From Pseudomonas baltica (GTDB lineage: Bacteria; Pseudomonadota; Gammaproteobacteria; Pseudomonadales; Pseudomonadaceae), in assembly GCF_031880315.1 (NCBI RefSeq), contig NZ_CP134771.1, positions 1,860,001-1,924,000 of the forward strand: a stretch of DNA of 64,000 nucleotides, given 5' to 3'. The position numbers were made by a program, and so were the translations under genes. Positions 1 to 7,533 of this stretch are shown here, piece by piece; position 1 is the stretch's first letter; each line of letters starts with the position of its first letter. The notes beneath the pieces are model-generated. The model worked only from the letters and a program-made list of their open reading frames with translations, ran no database searches and was not told the DNA's origin.

Positions 1-344
1 AGCGCATCCTCGTCCTCCTCCGGGGCCGGGGGCGGGGGTGGCGGCGGCGGTGGCGGTGGCTCAGGCGGTGGCGGCTCGGGTGCCGGCGGCGTCGGGCTGG
101 TGAGCTCGACAGTCATTTCCGGAACCTTGGGCGCCACATCAGGCAACGGCGCCTTGCTCTGCTGAATCAACCACCAGGCGCCGCCGTGAATCAATATCGA
201 AGCCGCCACCAACAACAGCACGTGCTGTTTTTTCAATGTACCGGGGCGCGAGGCATTCGCTTTGAAAGGAATACTCGGCCACGGCGCAACGGGATCACCG
301 GCTAATGTAATCGGCGGGGGATTTCTCTTTACCGCGTCACTCAT
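1..344 (-). CDS. tonB: TonB family energy transducer, N-terminal part (gene runs off the left edge)
   Basis: The ATG at 344 is preceded by a GGGAGA ribosome site. The visible 114 residues show a cytoplasmic head of about 36 residues, a single membrane segment near residues 41-58 (LLLVAASILIHGGAWWLI), then a periplasmic stretch. From about residue 80 this becomes almost pure proline with glutamate (PPPPEPPPP and similar) and ends in an acidic EEDEDA patch. This is the standard architecture of TonB, which couples ExbB/ExbD proton-motive force to outer-membrane TonB-dependent transporters. The C-terminal domain that touches the TonB box lies outside the window, so membership of the family is likely but the particular paralogue cannot be told. 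An inverted repeat lies about 40 bases upstream of the start (384-408). Confidence 0.8.
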   Translation of the reverse strand, partial: MSDAVKRNPPPITLAGDPVAPWPSIPFKANASRPGTLKKQHVLLLVAASILIHGGAWWLIQQSKAPLPDVAPKVPEMTVELTSPTPPAPEPPPPEPPPPPPPPPPPAPEEDEDA

Positions 345-383
345 CAAATCTCCCTCGATTATATTAAGGGCAATAAGAGTCCG

Positions 384-408
384 TTCGAACATATACAAAA
401 TGTTCGAA
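384..408. promoter_or_regulatory. 9-bp inverted repeat in front of tonB
   Basis: TTCGAACAT, seven bases (ATACAAA), then ATGTTCGAA: perfect 9-bp arms upstream of the TonB start. The core CGAACAT/ATGTTCG half-sites match those in front of glpD (34245-34262), where the gap is only two bases. An operator is the simplest reading; the binding protein is unknown. Confidence 0.5.
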
Positions 409-731
409 TTACCTGAACGCCAGCCATAAGAATTCATACAGGCAGCAAAAAGCTCTGCCCGTCTGGCTCGCCATTAATCTTTTTTAAGTTAGTTACTGAG
501 TCGGGTAATACGACATGACGATTCCTTGTTGACCAAGCTCCGAATGTATCCATGCGTTTCAGAATCGATACAGAGCAACGGGTATGCCAAGACGCCTTAT
601 CCAGAGCACTTGAGCGACGAAAAGCCTCCTCATGTCGCAATTTTGTAACTTTTTGTTAACAGAAATTTACCTTTGAAATGGGTTATTCGCCCAGCAGATT
701 TGGCGCAAACGGCCGATCACTCAAACTTTTA

Positions 732-747
732 GTGACCGATCAGTCAC
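732..747. promoter_or_regulatory. Palindrome resembling a TetR-type operator
   Basis: GTGACCGATCAGTCAC has perfect 5-bp outer arms around a near-symmetric CGATCA centre. Together with CGATCACT at 714-721 it gives repeated GATCACT/AGTGACCGATC half-sites. The form is that of many TetR-family operators. No regulator gene is adjacent, so this is weak. Confidence 0.3.
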
Positions 748-1185
748 AAAACGCCTTTATAGTTTCATCGCAGCATCAGGTCGGTGTTGCACCAAACACT
801 TTGCAGCGTGTCTTATTTGGGAGCACTCGGCCATTCCGATGAACCAATTAGTACATAATGCCCTTCGGCCATATATGTATAACTCGATCAGCACCGCACC
901 TTTGATGGCCTCACCGCGACACTAAACCCCCTAACTAACTCGAAGTGAATCACTTTAAAACCGTACGCCCAAGATTGGCGCGCACGAAAAGTGAGCACAC
1001 CGCCAAACCCACTTCGGCACGCTCGACACCGGCCTGACTGAAACACTGGATTCGACCACGGGCTCACGCCAACCAAATTTACTCGGCGATAGGGGGTCTG
1101 CTTCTATACCAACGTTCGGAAACGCCAGCCCGGCCGCTTCGGCCACGAACGATGGTCTGCCCCTCGATGATGCGGATACCTCCTG

Positions 1186-2901
1186 ATGAAAGCCTTTGCC
1201 GCCCTCTACGCCGACCTTGATGCCACCACCTCCAGCAACGCCAAGCTGCAGGCCCTGCAGAGCTACTTCGCCCAAGCCGCGCCCGAAGACGCCGCCTGGG
1301 CGGTGTACTTCCTCGCCGGCGGCCGCCCTCGCCAGCTGATCCCCACGCGCCTGCTGCGCGAGCTGGTGACCCGGCTGTCTGGCTTGCCCGAATGGCTGTT
1401 CGAGGAAAGCTACCAGGCCGTCGGCGACCTCGCCGAGACCGTCTCGCTGGTGCTCCCGGAAAACCCCCACAGTGCCGGGCAGGGCCTGGCCTGGTGGCTG
1501 GAAGAGGCGCTGCTGCCCCTGCGCGGCCTGCCGCCCGAGGAGCTCGCCGAGCGCCTGCCGCCGCTGTGGGCCCAACTCGATCACCAAAGCCTGATGGTGT
1601 GCCTGAAACTGATCACCGGCAGTTTTCGCGTCGGCGTCTCCAAGTTGCTGGTCACCCGGGCGCTGGCGCAACTGGCCGATCTGGACAGCAAGCGCGTGGC
1701 CCAACGCCTGGTCGGCTACACCGATCTGTCGCACCGCCCCGTCGCGGCCAGCTACCTCAAATTGATCGCCCCCGAGTCCAGCGACGAGCATGCCCAGCGC
1801 GGCGGCCAGCCTTATCCGTTCTTCCTCGCCCATGCCCTGCAACAACCCGTCGAGCAGTTCGAAGCGCTCATAGGGCCGAGCAGCGACTGGCAAGTAGAAT
1901 GGAAATGGGACGGCATTCGCGCGCAGCTGGTCAAGCGCGAGGGCCGCTTGTGGATCTGGTCGCGGGGCGAAGAACTGGTCACCGACCGCTTCCCCGAATT
2001 GCACAGTCTGGGCGCAAGCCTGCCGGACGGCACTGTGATCGACGGCGAAATCGTGGTGTGGAAACAGCCCGCCCGCGACACTGACAAAGCGCCCGAGGAT
2101 TTCGCCCTCGAGCCTGCGAGTGACCACGACGCTCAAGACGCCCCGGCAGTACAGCCCTTCGCCCTGCTGCAACAGCGTATCGGCCGCAAGACCCTGAGCA
2201 AGAAGCTGCTGGACGAAGTGCCGGTGGTCCTGCTGGCCTACGACCTGCTCGAATGGCAAGGCAAGGACCAACGCAACATCGCGCAATGGCAGCGGCGCGA
2301 GGCCCTGGAGCGATTGGTGGCCAGCCAGGGCCAGGCGGTGTTACGGCTGTCCCCGGTCATCAGCGGTAACACCTGGGCCGAGCTTGCCGAGCTGCGGCAG
2401 GAATCCCGCCGCCTGGGCGTCGAAGGCATGATGCTCAAGGCCCGCGAGGCGCTGTATGGGGTCGGCCGCACCAAGGACATGGGCGTGTGGTGGAAATGGA
2501 AGGTCGACCCATTCAGCGTCGATGCTGTGCTGATATACGCTCAGGCAGGCCATGGTCGCCGGGCCAGCCTCTACAGCGACTACACCTTTGCGGTGTGGGA
2601 TGGCCCGCCCGGCAGTTCCGAGCGCAACCTGGTGCCGTTCGCCAAGGCCTACTCCGGCCTGACCGATGCCGAGATGCGCCAGGTCGATGCGATCGTTCGC
2701 AAGACCACGGTCGAGAAATTCGGCCCGGTACGAAGTGTTACCCCCACACTGGTGTTCGAATTGGGTTTTGAGGGCATCGCCCTGTCCAAACGCCATAAAA
2801 GCGGGATTGCCGTGCGTTTTCCGCGCATGTTGCGCTGGCGCCACGACAAACCGGTCGACGAGGCGGACAGTCTGGAAATGTTACAAGACCTGTTGAGTTG
2901 A
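1186..2901 (+). CDS. ATP-dependent DNA ligase of the bacterial ligase-associated repair cluster
   Basis: The 571-residue protein joins DNA nicks using ATP. The N-terminal half (about 1-210) is the helical DNA-binding domain of LigB/LigC-type enzymes. The adenylation domain follows with motif I KWDGIR near residue 240 (the lysine takes the AMP), the DGEIVV motif near 285, then the GVEGMMLK and WWKWK motifs near 410-440, and a C-terminal OB fold to about 550. The length fits the family. The ATG overlaps an upstream stop as TGATG and has no good ribosome site, which suggests it was once coupled to an upstream gene. In many proteobacteria this ligase lies beside an MBL-fold exonuclease, a DExH helicase and a phosphoesterase. 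The last two are at 7534-10727; the exonuclease is not in the window. Confidence 0.93.
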   Translation: MKAFAALYADLDATTSSNAKLQALQSYFAQAAPEDAAWAVYFLAGGRPRQLIPTRLLRELVTRLSGLPEWLFEESYQAVGDLAETVSLVLPENPHSAGQGLAWWLEEALLPLRGLPPEELAERLPPLWAQLDHQSLMVCLKLITGSFRVGVSKLLVTRALAQLADLDSKRVAQRLVGYTDLSHRPVAASYLKLIAPESSDEHAQRGGQPYPFFLAHALQQPVEQFEALIGPSSDWQVEWKWDGIRAQLVKREGRLWIWSRGEELVTDRFPELHSLGASLPDGTVIDGEIVVWKQPARDTDKAPEDFALEPASDHDAQDAPAVQPFALLQQRIGRKTLSKKLLDEVPVVLLAYDLLEWQGKDQRNIAQWQRREALERLVASQGQAVLRLSPVISGNTWAELAELRQESRRLGVEGMMLKAREALYGVGRTKDMGVWWKWKVDPFSVDAVLIYAQAGHGRRASLYSDYTFAVWDGPPGSSERNLVPFAKAYSGLTDAEMRQVDAIVRKTTVEKFGPVRSVTPTLVFELGFEGIALSKRHKSGIAVRFPRMLRWRHDKPVDEADSLEMLQDLLS

Positions 2902-3148
2902 GGTTCGCGAGGCACCACAATGGCGCACAAATTTTGCCGTGCACCGTTAAGTGCACCTATATATACAGGCGCATACGTCGCTAAAAAACCATTCGGTCGA
3001 AACTGCGACGAAAAGCAATTCCCAGGCGCCGCGACACCGGTCCTTCCATGGACTATGGTGCGAATATTGCTATTACCCTGATGTCTGGCAATAGCCGGTA
3101 ACAGAACTCGCGTGCTCGCACGTATTTTTGGTTTTCAAGGACCGCACA

Positions 3149-3931
3149 ATGAAAAAAGCATTGCTGACCCTCTCTGCACTGGCTCTCTGTCTGTCTGCTG
3201 GTAGCGCGCTGGCCAAGGAATACAAAGAGCTGCGTTTCGGGGTCGATCCTTCCTATGCACCGTTCGAGTCCAAAGCCGCCGACGGCAGCCTGGTCGGCTT
3301 CGACATCGATCTGGGCAACGCCATCTGCACCGAGCTGAAGGTCAAGTGCAAATGGGTTGAAAGCGATTTCGACGGCATGATCCCGGGCCTGAACGCCAAC
3401 AAGTTCGACGGCGTGATCTCGTCCATGACCGTGACCGAAGTCCGCGAGAAAGCCATTATTTTCTCCAACGAGCTGTTCTCCGGCCCAACCTCCCTGGTGT
3501 TCAAAAAAGGTGCAGGCCTGACCACCGATGTCGCCACCCTGAAAGGCAAGACCGTCGGTTACGAGCAAGGCACCATCCAGGAAGCCTACGCCAAGGCCGT
3601 CCTAGACAAGGCTGGCGTCAAGACCCAGGCCTACGCCAACCAGGACCAGGTCTACGCCGACCTCGTCTCGGGCCGCCTGGACGCCTCGGTGCAAGACATG
3701 CTGCAAGCAGAGTTGGGCTTCCTGAAGTCGCCACAAGGCGCCGGCTACGAAGTCAGCAAGCCGATCGACGACCCACTGCTGCCTGCCAAGACTGCCGTCG
3801 GCATCAAAAAGGGCAATACTGAGCTCAAGGCTCTGATCGACAAGGGTATCAAGGCACTGCACGATGATGGCACCTACGCCACCATTCAGAAGAAGCACTT
3901 CGGTGACCTGAACCTGTACAGCGGCAAGTAA
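3149..3931 (+). CDS. aotJ: Periplasmic basic amino acid binding protein of an ABC importer (AotJ/HisJ type)
   Basis: The 260-residue protein has a classic signal peptide (MKKALLTLSALALCLSAGSALA, cut after about residue 22). Residues 30-50 read LRFGVDPSYAPFES, the opening of the lysine/arginine/ornithine/histidine binding family (SBP_bac_3). SSMTVTEVREKAIIFS near residues 91-106 and PAKTAVGIKKGN near 215 are further family signatures. The chosen start has AAGGA ten bases upstream; an in-frame start 21 bases earlier would spoil the signal peptide. It heads an operon with two permeases, an aspartoacylase-like protein and an ATPase, the order of aotJQMOP in P. aeruginosa. A hairpin terminator directly downstream should let it be made in excess over the membrane parts. 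Arginine/ornithine specificity is inference; histidine is the alternative. Confidence 0.88.
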   Translation: MKKALLTLSALALCLSAGSALAKEYKELRFGVDPSYAPFESKAADGSLVGFDIDLGNAICTELKVKCKWVESDFDGMIPGLNANKFDGVISSMTVTEVREKAIIFSNELFSGPTSLVFKKGAGLTTDVATLKGKTVGYEQGTIQEAYAKAVLDKAGVKTQAYANQDQVYADLVSGRLDASVQDMLQAELGFLKSPQGAGYEVSKPIDDPLLPAKTAVGIKKGNTELKALIDKGIKALHDDGTYATIQKKHFGDLNLYSGK

Positions 3932-3947
3932 GCGACACCTTGCATCA

Positions 3948-3979
3948 ACGCCCGCTCCTCACGAGGGAGCGGGCGTTTT
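3948..3979 (+). terminator. Attenuating terminator between binding protein and permease genes
   Basis: ACGCCCGCTCC pairs with GGAGCGGGCGT (11 bp, 7-base loop), followed by TTTT. Its place between the first and second operon genes suits partial read-through, giving more binding protein than permease. Confidence 0.85.
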
Positions 3980-4002
3980 ATCGAGCGCAAAAGGTTTGAT
4001 CC

Positions 4003-4731
4003 ATGTTTGATTCCCTGCTGCAAACCCTGGGGCTCACCTCCCTCAGCTTGAAGGGCTTTGGCCCGCTGCTGATGGAAGGCACCTGGATGACCATCAAGCT
4101 TGCAGTGCTGTCGTTGCTGGTGAGCGTGCTGCTCGGCCTGCTCGGCGCCAGTGCCAAGCTGTCCAGCGTCAAGGCCGTGCGTATCCCGGCGCAGGTGTAC
4201 ACCACGCTGATTCGCGGCGTGCCCGATCTGGTATTGATGCTGCTGATTTTCTACAGCCTGCAGACCTGGCTGAGCAATCTGACCGATGCCCTCGGCTGGG
4301 ACTACATCGAGATCGACCCTTTCGCTGCCGGGGTCATCACCCTGGGCTTCATCTACGGTGCCTACTTCACCGAGACCTTCCGCGGCGCGATCCTCGCCGT
4401 GCCGCGCGGCCAGGCCGAAGCGGCCACCGCCTACGGCCTTAGCCGTGGCCAGCGGTTTCGCTACGTGATCTTCCCGCAAATGATGCGCTTCGCCCTGCCC
4501 GGCATCGGCAACAATTGGCAGGTGATGCTCAAGGCCACGGCGCTGGTGTCATTGATCGGTCTGGCCGACCTGGTGAAAAACGCCCAGGACGCCGGCAAGA
4601 GCACCTACGAGCTGTTTTACTTCCTGGTGTTGGCGGCGCTGATCTACCTGTTGATCACCAGCGCTTCCAACGTCGTCTTGCGCCGCCTGGAGCGCCGCTA
4701 CAGCGCCGGTACCCGTGAGGCCGTCCGATGA
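4003..4731 (+). CDS. aotQ: ABC importer permease, first subunit (AotQ/HisQ type)
   Basis: The 242-residue inner-membrane permease belongs to the polar amino acid uptake family. Membrane segments appear near residues 22-45, 58-80, 95-120, 160-180 and 205-225. The cytoplasmic EAA loop, which docks on the ATPase, reads EAATAYGLSRGQRFRYVIFPQ near residues 138-158. IRGVPDLVLMLLIF near 71 is typical of the His/Arg subfamily. It starts about 25 bases after the hairpin that ends the binding-protein transcript, and its last four bases overlap the ATG of the next permease, so the two subunits are translationally coupled. Confidence 0.9.
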   Translation: MFDSLLQTLGLTSLSLKGFGPLLMEGTWMTIKLAVLSLLVSVLLGLLGASAKLSSVKAVRIPAQVYTTLIRGVPDLVLMLLIFYSLQTWLSNLTDALGWDYIEIDPFAAGVITLGFIYGAYFTETFRGAILAVPRGQAEAATAYGLSRGQRFRYVIFPQMMRFALPGIGNNWQVMLKATALVSLIGLADLVKNAQDAGKSTYELFYFLVLAALIYLLITSASNVVLRRLERRYSAGTREAVR

Positions 4732-5438
4732 TCGAACTTCTGCAGGAATACTGGAAAGCCTTCCTTTACACCGATGGCGTCAACATGACCGGCCTGGCCA
4801 TGACGCTGTGGCTGCTCAGCGCGTCGATCTTCATCGGTTTCTTCCTCTCCATTCCGCTGTCCATCGCCCGCGTGTCGCCCAGGTTCTGGGTACGCTGGCC
4901 GGTGCAGTTCTACACCTACGTGTTCCGCGGCACGCCGCTGTATATCCAGCTGCTGATCTGCTACACCGGCATCTACAGCCTCGAAGCGGTCCGCGACCAG
5001 CCGCTGCTGGGGCCGTTCTTTCGCGATGCCATGAACTGCACCCTGCTGGCCTTCGCGCTGAACACCTGCGCCTACACCACCGAGATCTTCGCCGGCGCCA
5101 TCCGCAGCATGAACCACGGTGAAGTCGAGGCGGCCAAGGCCTACGGCCTGCGCGGCTGGAAGCTGTACGCCTACGTGATCATGCCCTCGGCGCTGCGCCG
5201 TTCGTTGCCGTACTACAGCAACGAAGTGATCTTGATGCTGCACTCCACCACCGTGGCCTTCACCGCGACCATCCCGGATATTCTCAAGGTCGCTCGGGAC
5301 GCCAACTCGGCGACCTTCATGACCTTCCAGTCGTTCGGGATAGCGGCGCTCATCTACCTCGCCATCACCTTCACCCTCGTCGGCCTGTTCCGCTTGGCTG
5401 AACGTCGCTGGCTGGCCTTTCTCGGCCCGGCGCACTAG
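4728..5438 (+). CDS. aotM: ABC importer permease, second subunit (AotM/HisM type)
   Basis: The 236-residue membrane protein pairs with the upstream permease to form the channel. Visible features are FRGTPLYIQLLICYTGIYS near residues 64-82, the EAA loop HGEVEAAKAYGLRGWKLYAY near 125-144, and about five hydrophobic spans. The ATG overlaps the previous stop (ATGA). It is followed after eight bases by the aspartoacylase-like gene. Substrate preference cannot be read from the permease itself and rests on the operon context. Confidence 0.9.
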   Translation: MIELLQEYWKAFLYTDGVNMTGLAMTLWLLSASIFIGFFLSIPLSIARVSPRFWVRWPVQFYTYVFRGTPLYIQLLICYTGIYSLEAVRDQPLLGPFFRDAMNCTLLAFALNTCAYTTEIFAGAIRSMNHGEVEAAKAYGLRGWKLYAYVIMPSALRRSLPYYSNEVILMLHSTTVAFTATIPDILKVARDANSATFMTFQSFGIAALIYLAITFTLVGLFRLAERRWLAFLGPAH

Positions 5439-5446
5439 GAGCTGTC

Positions 5447-6562
5447 ATGGAACATCGCACCCACAACCTGATCGCGCCGATGCCTGGCACCGCGCGGCAA
5501 ATCCATAGTTTTCACTTCGCGCCCGACGCTGCAGCCGCCGGCAAGATCTACATCCAGGCCTCGCTGCACGCAGACGAGCTACCTGGCATGCTGGTGGGCT
5601 GGCACCTCAAGCAGCGCTTGCGCGAGCTGGAAGCCGAAGGCCGTCTGCGCCGTGAAATCGTGCTGGTGCCGATCGCGAATCCGGCCGGCCTGGAGCAGGT
5701 GCTGATGGACACTCCTCTGGGCCGCTACGAGCTCGAGAGCGGGGAGAATTTCAACCGCCGTTTCGTCGATCTCAGCCAGGTGGTCGGTGATGCCATCCAA
5801 GGCTTGCTCAACGATGATCCGCAGCACAACGCCAATCTGGTCCGCCAGCATTTGCGCGAGGCTCTGGAGCGCGAGGTGCCGAGCACGCAGTTGCAGTCCC
5901 AGCGTCTGACCTTGCAGCGCCTGGCCTGCGACGCCGAAATGGTGCTCGACCTGCACTGTGACTTCGAGGCCGTCGAGCACCTGTACACCACTCCGCAAGC
6001 CTGGCCACGGGTCGAGGCGCTGTCGCGTTACCTGGGTGCGCAGGCCAGCCTGCTGGCCACCGACTCGGGCGGCCAGTCGTTCGACGAATGCTTTTCGCTG
6101 GTGTGGTGGAACCTGCAACAGCGCTTCGGTGACCGCCTGCCGCTGAGCAGCTTTTCGGTGACGGTGGAATTGCGCGGCCAGCATGACGTCAGCCACCCGC
6201 TGGCGATTGCCGACTGCAAGGCGATCCTCGATTACCTGAGCCACTATGGCGCAATCGGTGGTGCGACCGAGTTGCTGCCAAAACTGCTGCAACCGGCCAC
6301 CCCACTGGCTGCCGTCGAGCCGGTGACCACCTCGGCCGGCGGCCTGCTGGTGTTCTTCGCCGTGCCGGGCGACTACGTCGAGGCTGGCACGCTGATCGCC
6401 GAAGTCATCGACCCGATTTCGGACCAGGTGACCCCGGTCCATAACGTTCAAGCGGGCTTGCTCTACGCCCGCTCGCTGCGCCGCATGGCCACCGCTGGCA
6501 TGGTCATCGCCCATGTCGCCGGGCATGAAGCCTACCGCAGCGGCTACCTTCTTTCTCCTTGA
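5447..6562 (+). CDS. aotO: Succinylglutamate desuccinylase/aspartoacylase family protein (AotO type)
   Basis: The 371-residue zinc-peptidase-like (AstE/AspA) protein has ASLHADELPGML near residues 38-49, which supplies the first His and Glu zinc ligands. LDLHCD near residues 167-172 supplies the second His. IANPAGLEQ and the long insert ELESGENFNRR resemble aspartoacylases. A biotinyl/lipoyl-like fold may end the protein (VFFAVPGDYVEAGTLIAEV near 303-321). In P. aeruginosa a protein of this kind (AotO) is encoded within the arginine/ornithine uptake operon and is not required for transport. A role in cleaving an acylated amino acid or peptide after uptake is inference. Confidence 0.82.
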   Translation: MEHRTHNLIAPMPGTARQIHSFHFAPDAAAAGKIYIQASLHADELPGMLVGWHLKQRLRELEAEGRLRREIVLVPIANPAGLEQVLMDTPLGRYELESGENFNRRFVDLSQVVGDAIQGLLNDDPQHNANLVRQHLREALEREVPSTQLQSQRLTLQRLACDAEMVLDLHCDFEAVEHLYTTPQAWPRVEALSRYLGAQASLLATDSGGQSFDECFSLVWWNLQQRFGDRLPLSSFSVTVELRGQHDVSHPLAIADCKAILDYLSHYGAIGGATELLPKLLQPATPLAAVEPVTTSAGGLLVFFAVPGDYVEAGTLIAEVIDPISDQVTPVHNVQAGLLYARSLRRMATAGMVIAHVAGHEAYRSGYLLSP

Positions 6563-6575
6563 GGACTCCTTGCGC

Positions 6576-7340
6576 ATGTACAAACTGACGATCGATGGCC
6601 TGCACAAGAGCTACGGCGACAACCAGGTGCTCAAGGGCGTCTCGCTCAAAGCCAAGACCGGCGACGTGATCAGCCTGATCGGCGCCAGCGGTTCGGGCAA
6701 GAGCACTTTCCTGCGCTGCATCAACTTCCTCGAGACCCCCAACGACGGCGCCATGAGCCTGGATGGCAAGCAGATCCGTATGGTCAGCGACGCCAATGGC
6801 ATGCGCGTCGCCGACGCGGACGAACTGCAGCGCATCCGCACGCGCCTGGCCATGGTGTTCCAGCACTTCAACCTGTGGAGCCACATGAGCGTGCTGGAAA
6901 ACATCACCATGGCGCCGCGCCGGGTGCTGGGCGTGGGCAAGCAGGAAGCCGAAGAGCGCGCGCGCCGCTATCTCGACAAGGTCGGTTTGCCGGCCCGAGT
7001 CGCCGATCAGTATCCGGCCTTCCTCTCCGGCGGCCAGCAGCAGCGGGTGGCGATCGCCCGCGCCTTGGCGATGGAACCGGAGATCATGCTGTTCGACGAA
7101 CCGACTTCAGCGCTCGACCCGGAGTTGGTGGGTGAGGTATTGAAGGTGATCCAGGCGTTGGCCGAAGAAGGTCGCACGATGATCATGGTTACCCACGAAA
7201 TGAGCTTCGCCCGCCAAGTGTCCAGCCAGATCATGTTTTTGCATCAGGGGCTGGTGGAAGAGCACGGCGAGCCGGCCGAGGTGCTGGGCAATCCGAAAAG
7301 CGATCGGCTGCGGCAGTTCCTCAGCGGCAATTTGAAGTAG
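6576..7340 (+). CDS. aotP: ATPase of the basic amino acid ABC importer (AotP/HisP type)
   Basis: The 254-residue cytoplasmic ATPase shows Walker A GASGSGKST near residues 38-46, the signature [15 protein letters not shown] near 153, Walker [14 protein letters not shown] near 173, and the switch histidine in VTHEMSFA near 209. Residues 60-90 carry the insert seen in HisP-type enzymes. The ATG at 6576 is preceded by GAGGA. The open frame extends upstream into the previous gene, but that start has no ribosome site. It is the last gene of the importer operon. Unlike P. aeruginosa, no argR regulator gene follows, so control by ArgR, if any, acts from elsewhere. Confidence 0.9.
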   Translation: MYKLTIDGLHKSYGDNQVLKGVSLKAKTGDVISLIGASGSGKSTFLRCINFLETPNDGAMSLDGKQIRMVSDANGMRVADADELQRIRTRLAMVFQHFNLWSHMSVLENITMAPRRVLGVGKQEAEERARRYLDKVGLPARVADQYPAFLSGGQQQRVAIARALAMEPEIMLFDEPTSALDPELVGEVLKVIQALAEEGRTMIMVTHEMSFARQVSSQIMFLHQGLVEEHGEPAEVLGNPKSDRLRQFLSGNLK

Positions 7341-7358
7341 TTATGCGTTGCCTATGAT

Positions 7359-7431
7359 GGCCCCTTCGCGGGCAAGCCTGGCTCCCACAGATGCAGGCCG
7401 GTGGGAGCAAGGCTTGCACGCGAAAGGGTCG
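7359..7431. repeat. REP-type inverted pair
   Basis: CCCTTCGCGGGCAAGCC and GGCTCCCAC on one side face GTGGGAGC and GGCTTGCACGCGAAAGGG on the other, the form of Pseudomonas REP doublets. It closes the importer operon and may protect mRNA ends or stop transcription. Confidence 0.75.
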
Positions 7432-7533
7432 GCACAATCGACGAAGATCTGCAGTTGGCAGCAAATTCCAGGCAACTAATCCACCCACCTGCGAGTCTGT
7501 GAACTACCTACTACCGGAGTTCACCGCTCGCGC

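Larger units (their letters stand above)
345..1185. other. 841-base intergenic region, no convincing gene
   Basis: No frame here has codon use, a start and a ribosome site that persuade me. The region holds the inverted repeat at 384-408 and an imperfect 16-base palindrome at 732-747 (GTGACCGATCAGTCAC). A related half-site, CGATCACT, lies at 714-721. The last 200 bases translate on either strand into arginine- and proline-rich text typical of Pseudomonas intergenic repeats. The stop TGA of a start-less open frame overlaps the ligase ATG (TGATG at 1184-1188). Confidence 0.6.

Noticed and set aside
434..640. 68-codon minus-strand frame before tonB
   Set aside because: TTG start, no ribosome site and no recognisable pattern; left as intergenic.
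888..1185. Possible remnant of the MBL exonuclease upstream of the ligase
   Set aside because: I read the frame that ends in TGATG; it shows no metal motif or other exonuclease feature and has no start codon.
955..2286. 443-codon open frame on the minus strand
   Set aside because: It lies opposite the DNA ligase; its composition is what high-GC third positions give on the antisense strand, and it has no domain.
7359..7431. Possible CRISPR or tandem array
   Set aside because: Only one inverted pair with no regular spacers; it is a REP doublet. No CRISPR-like spacing was seen anywhere.
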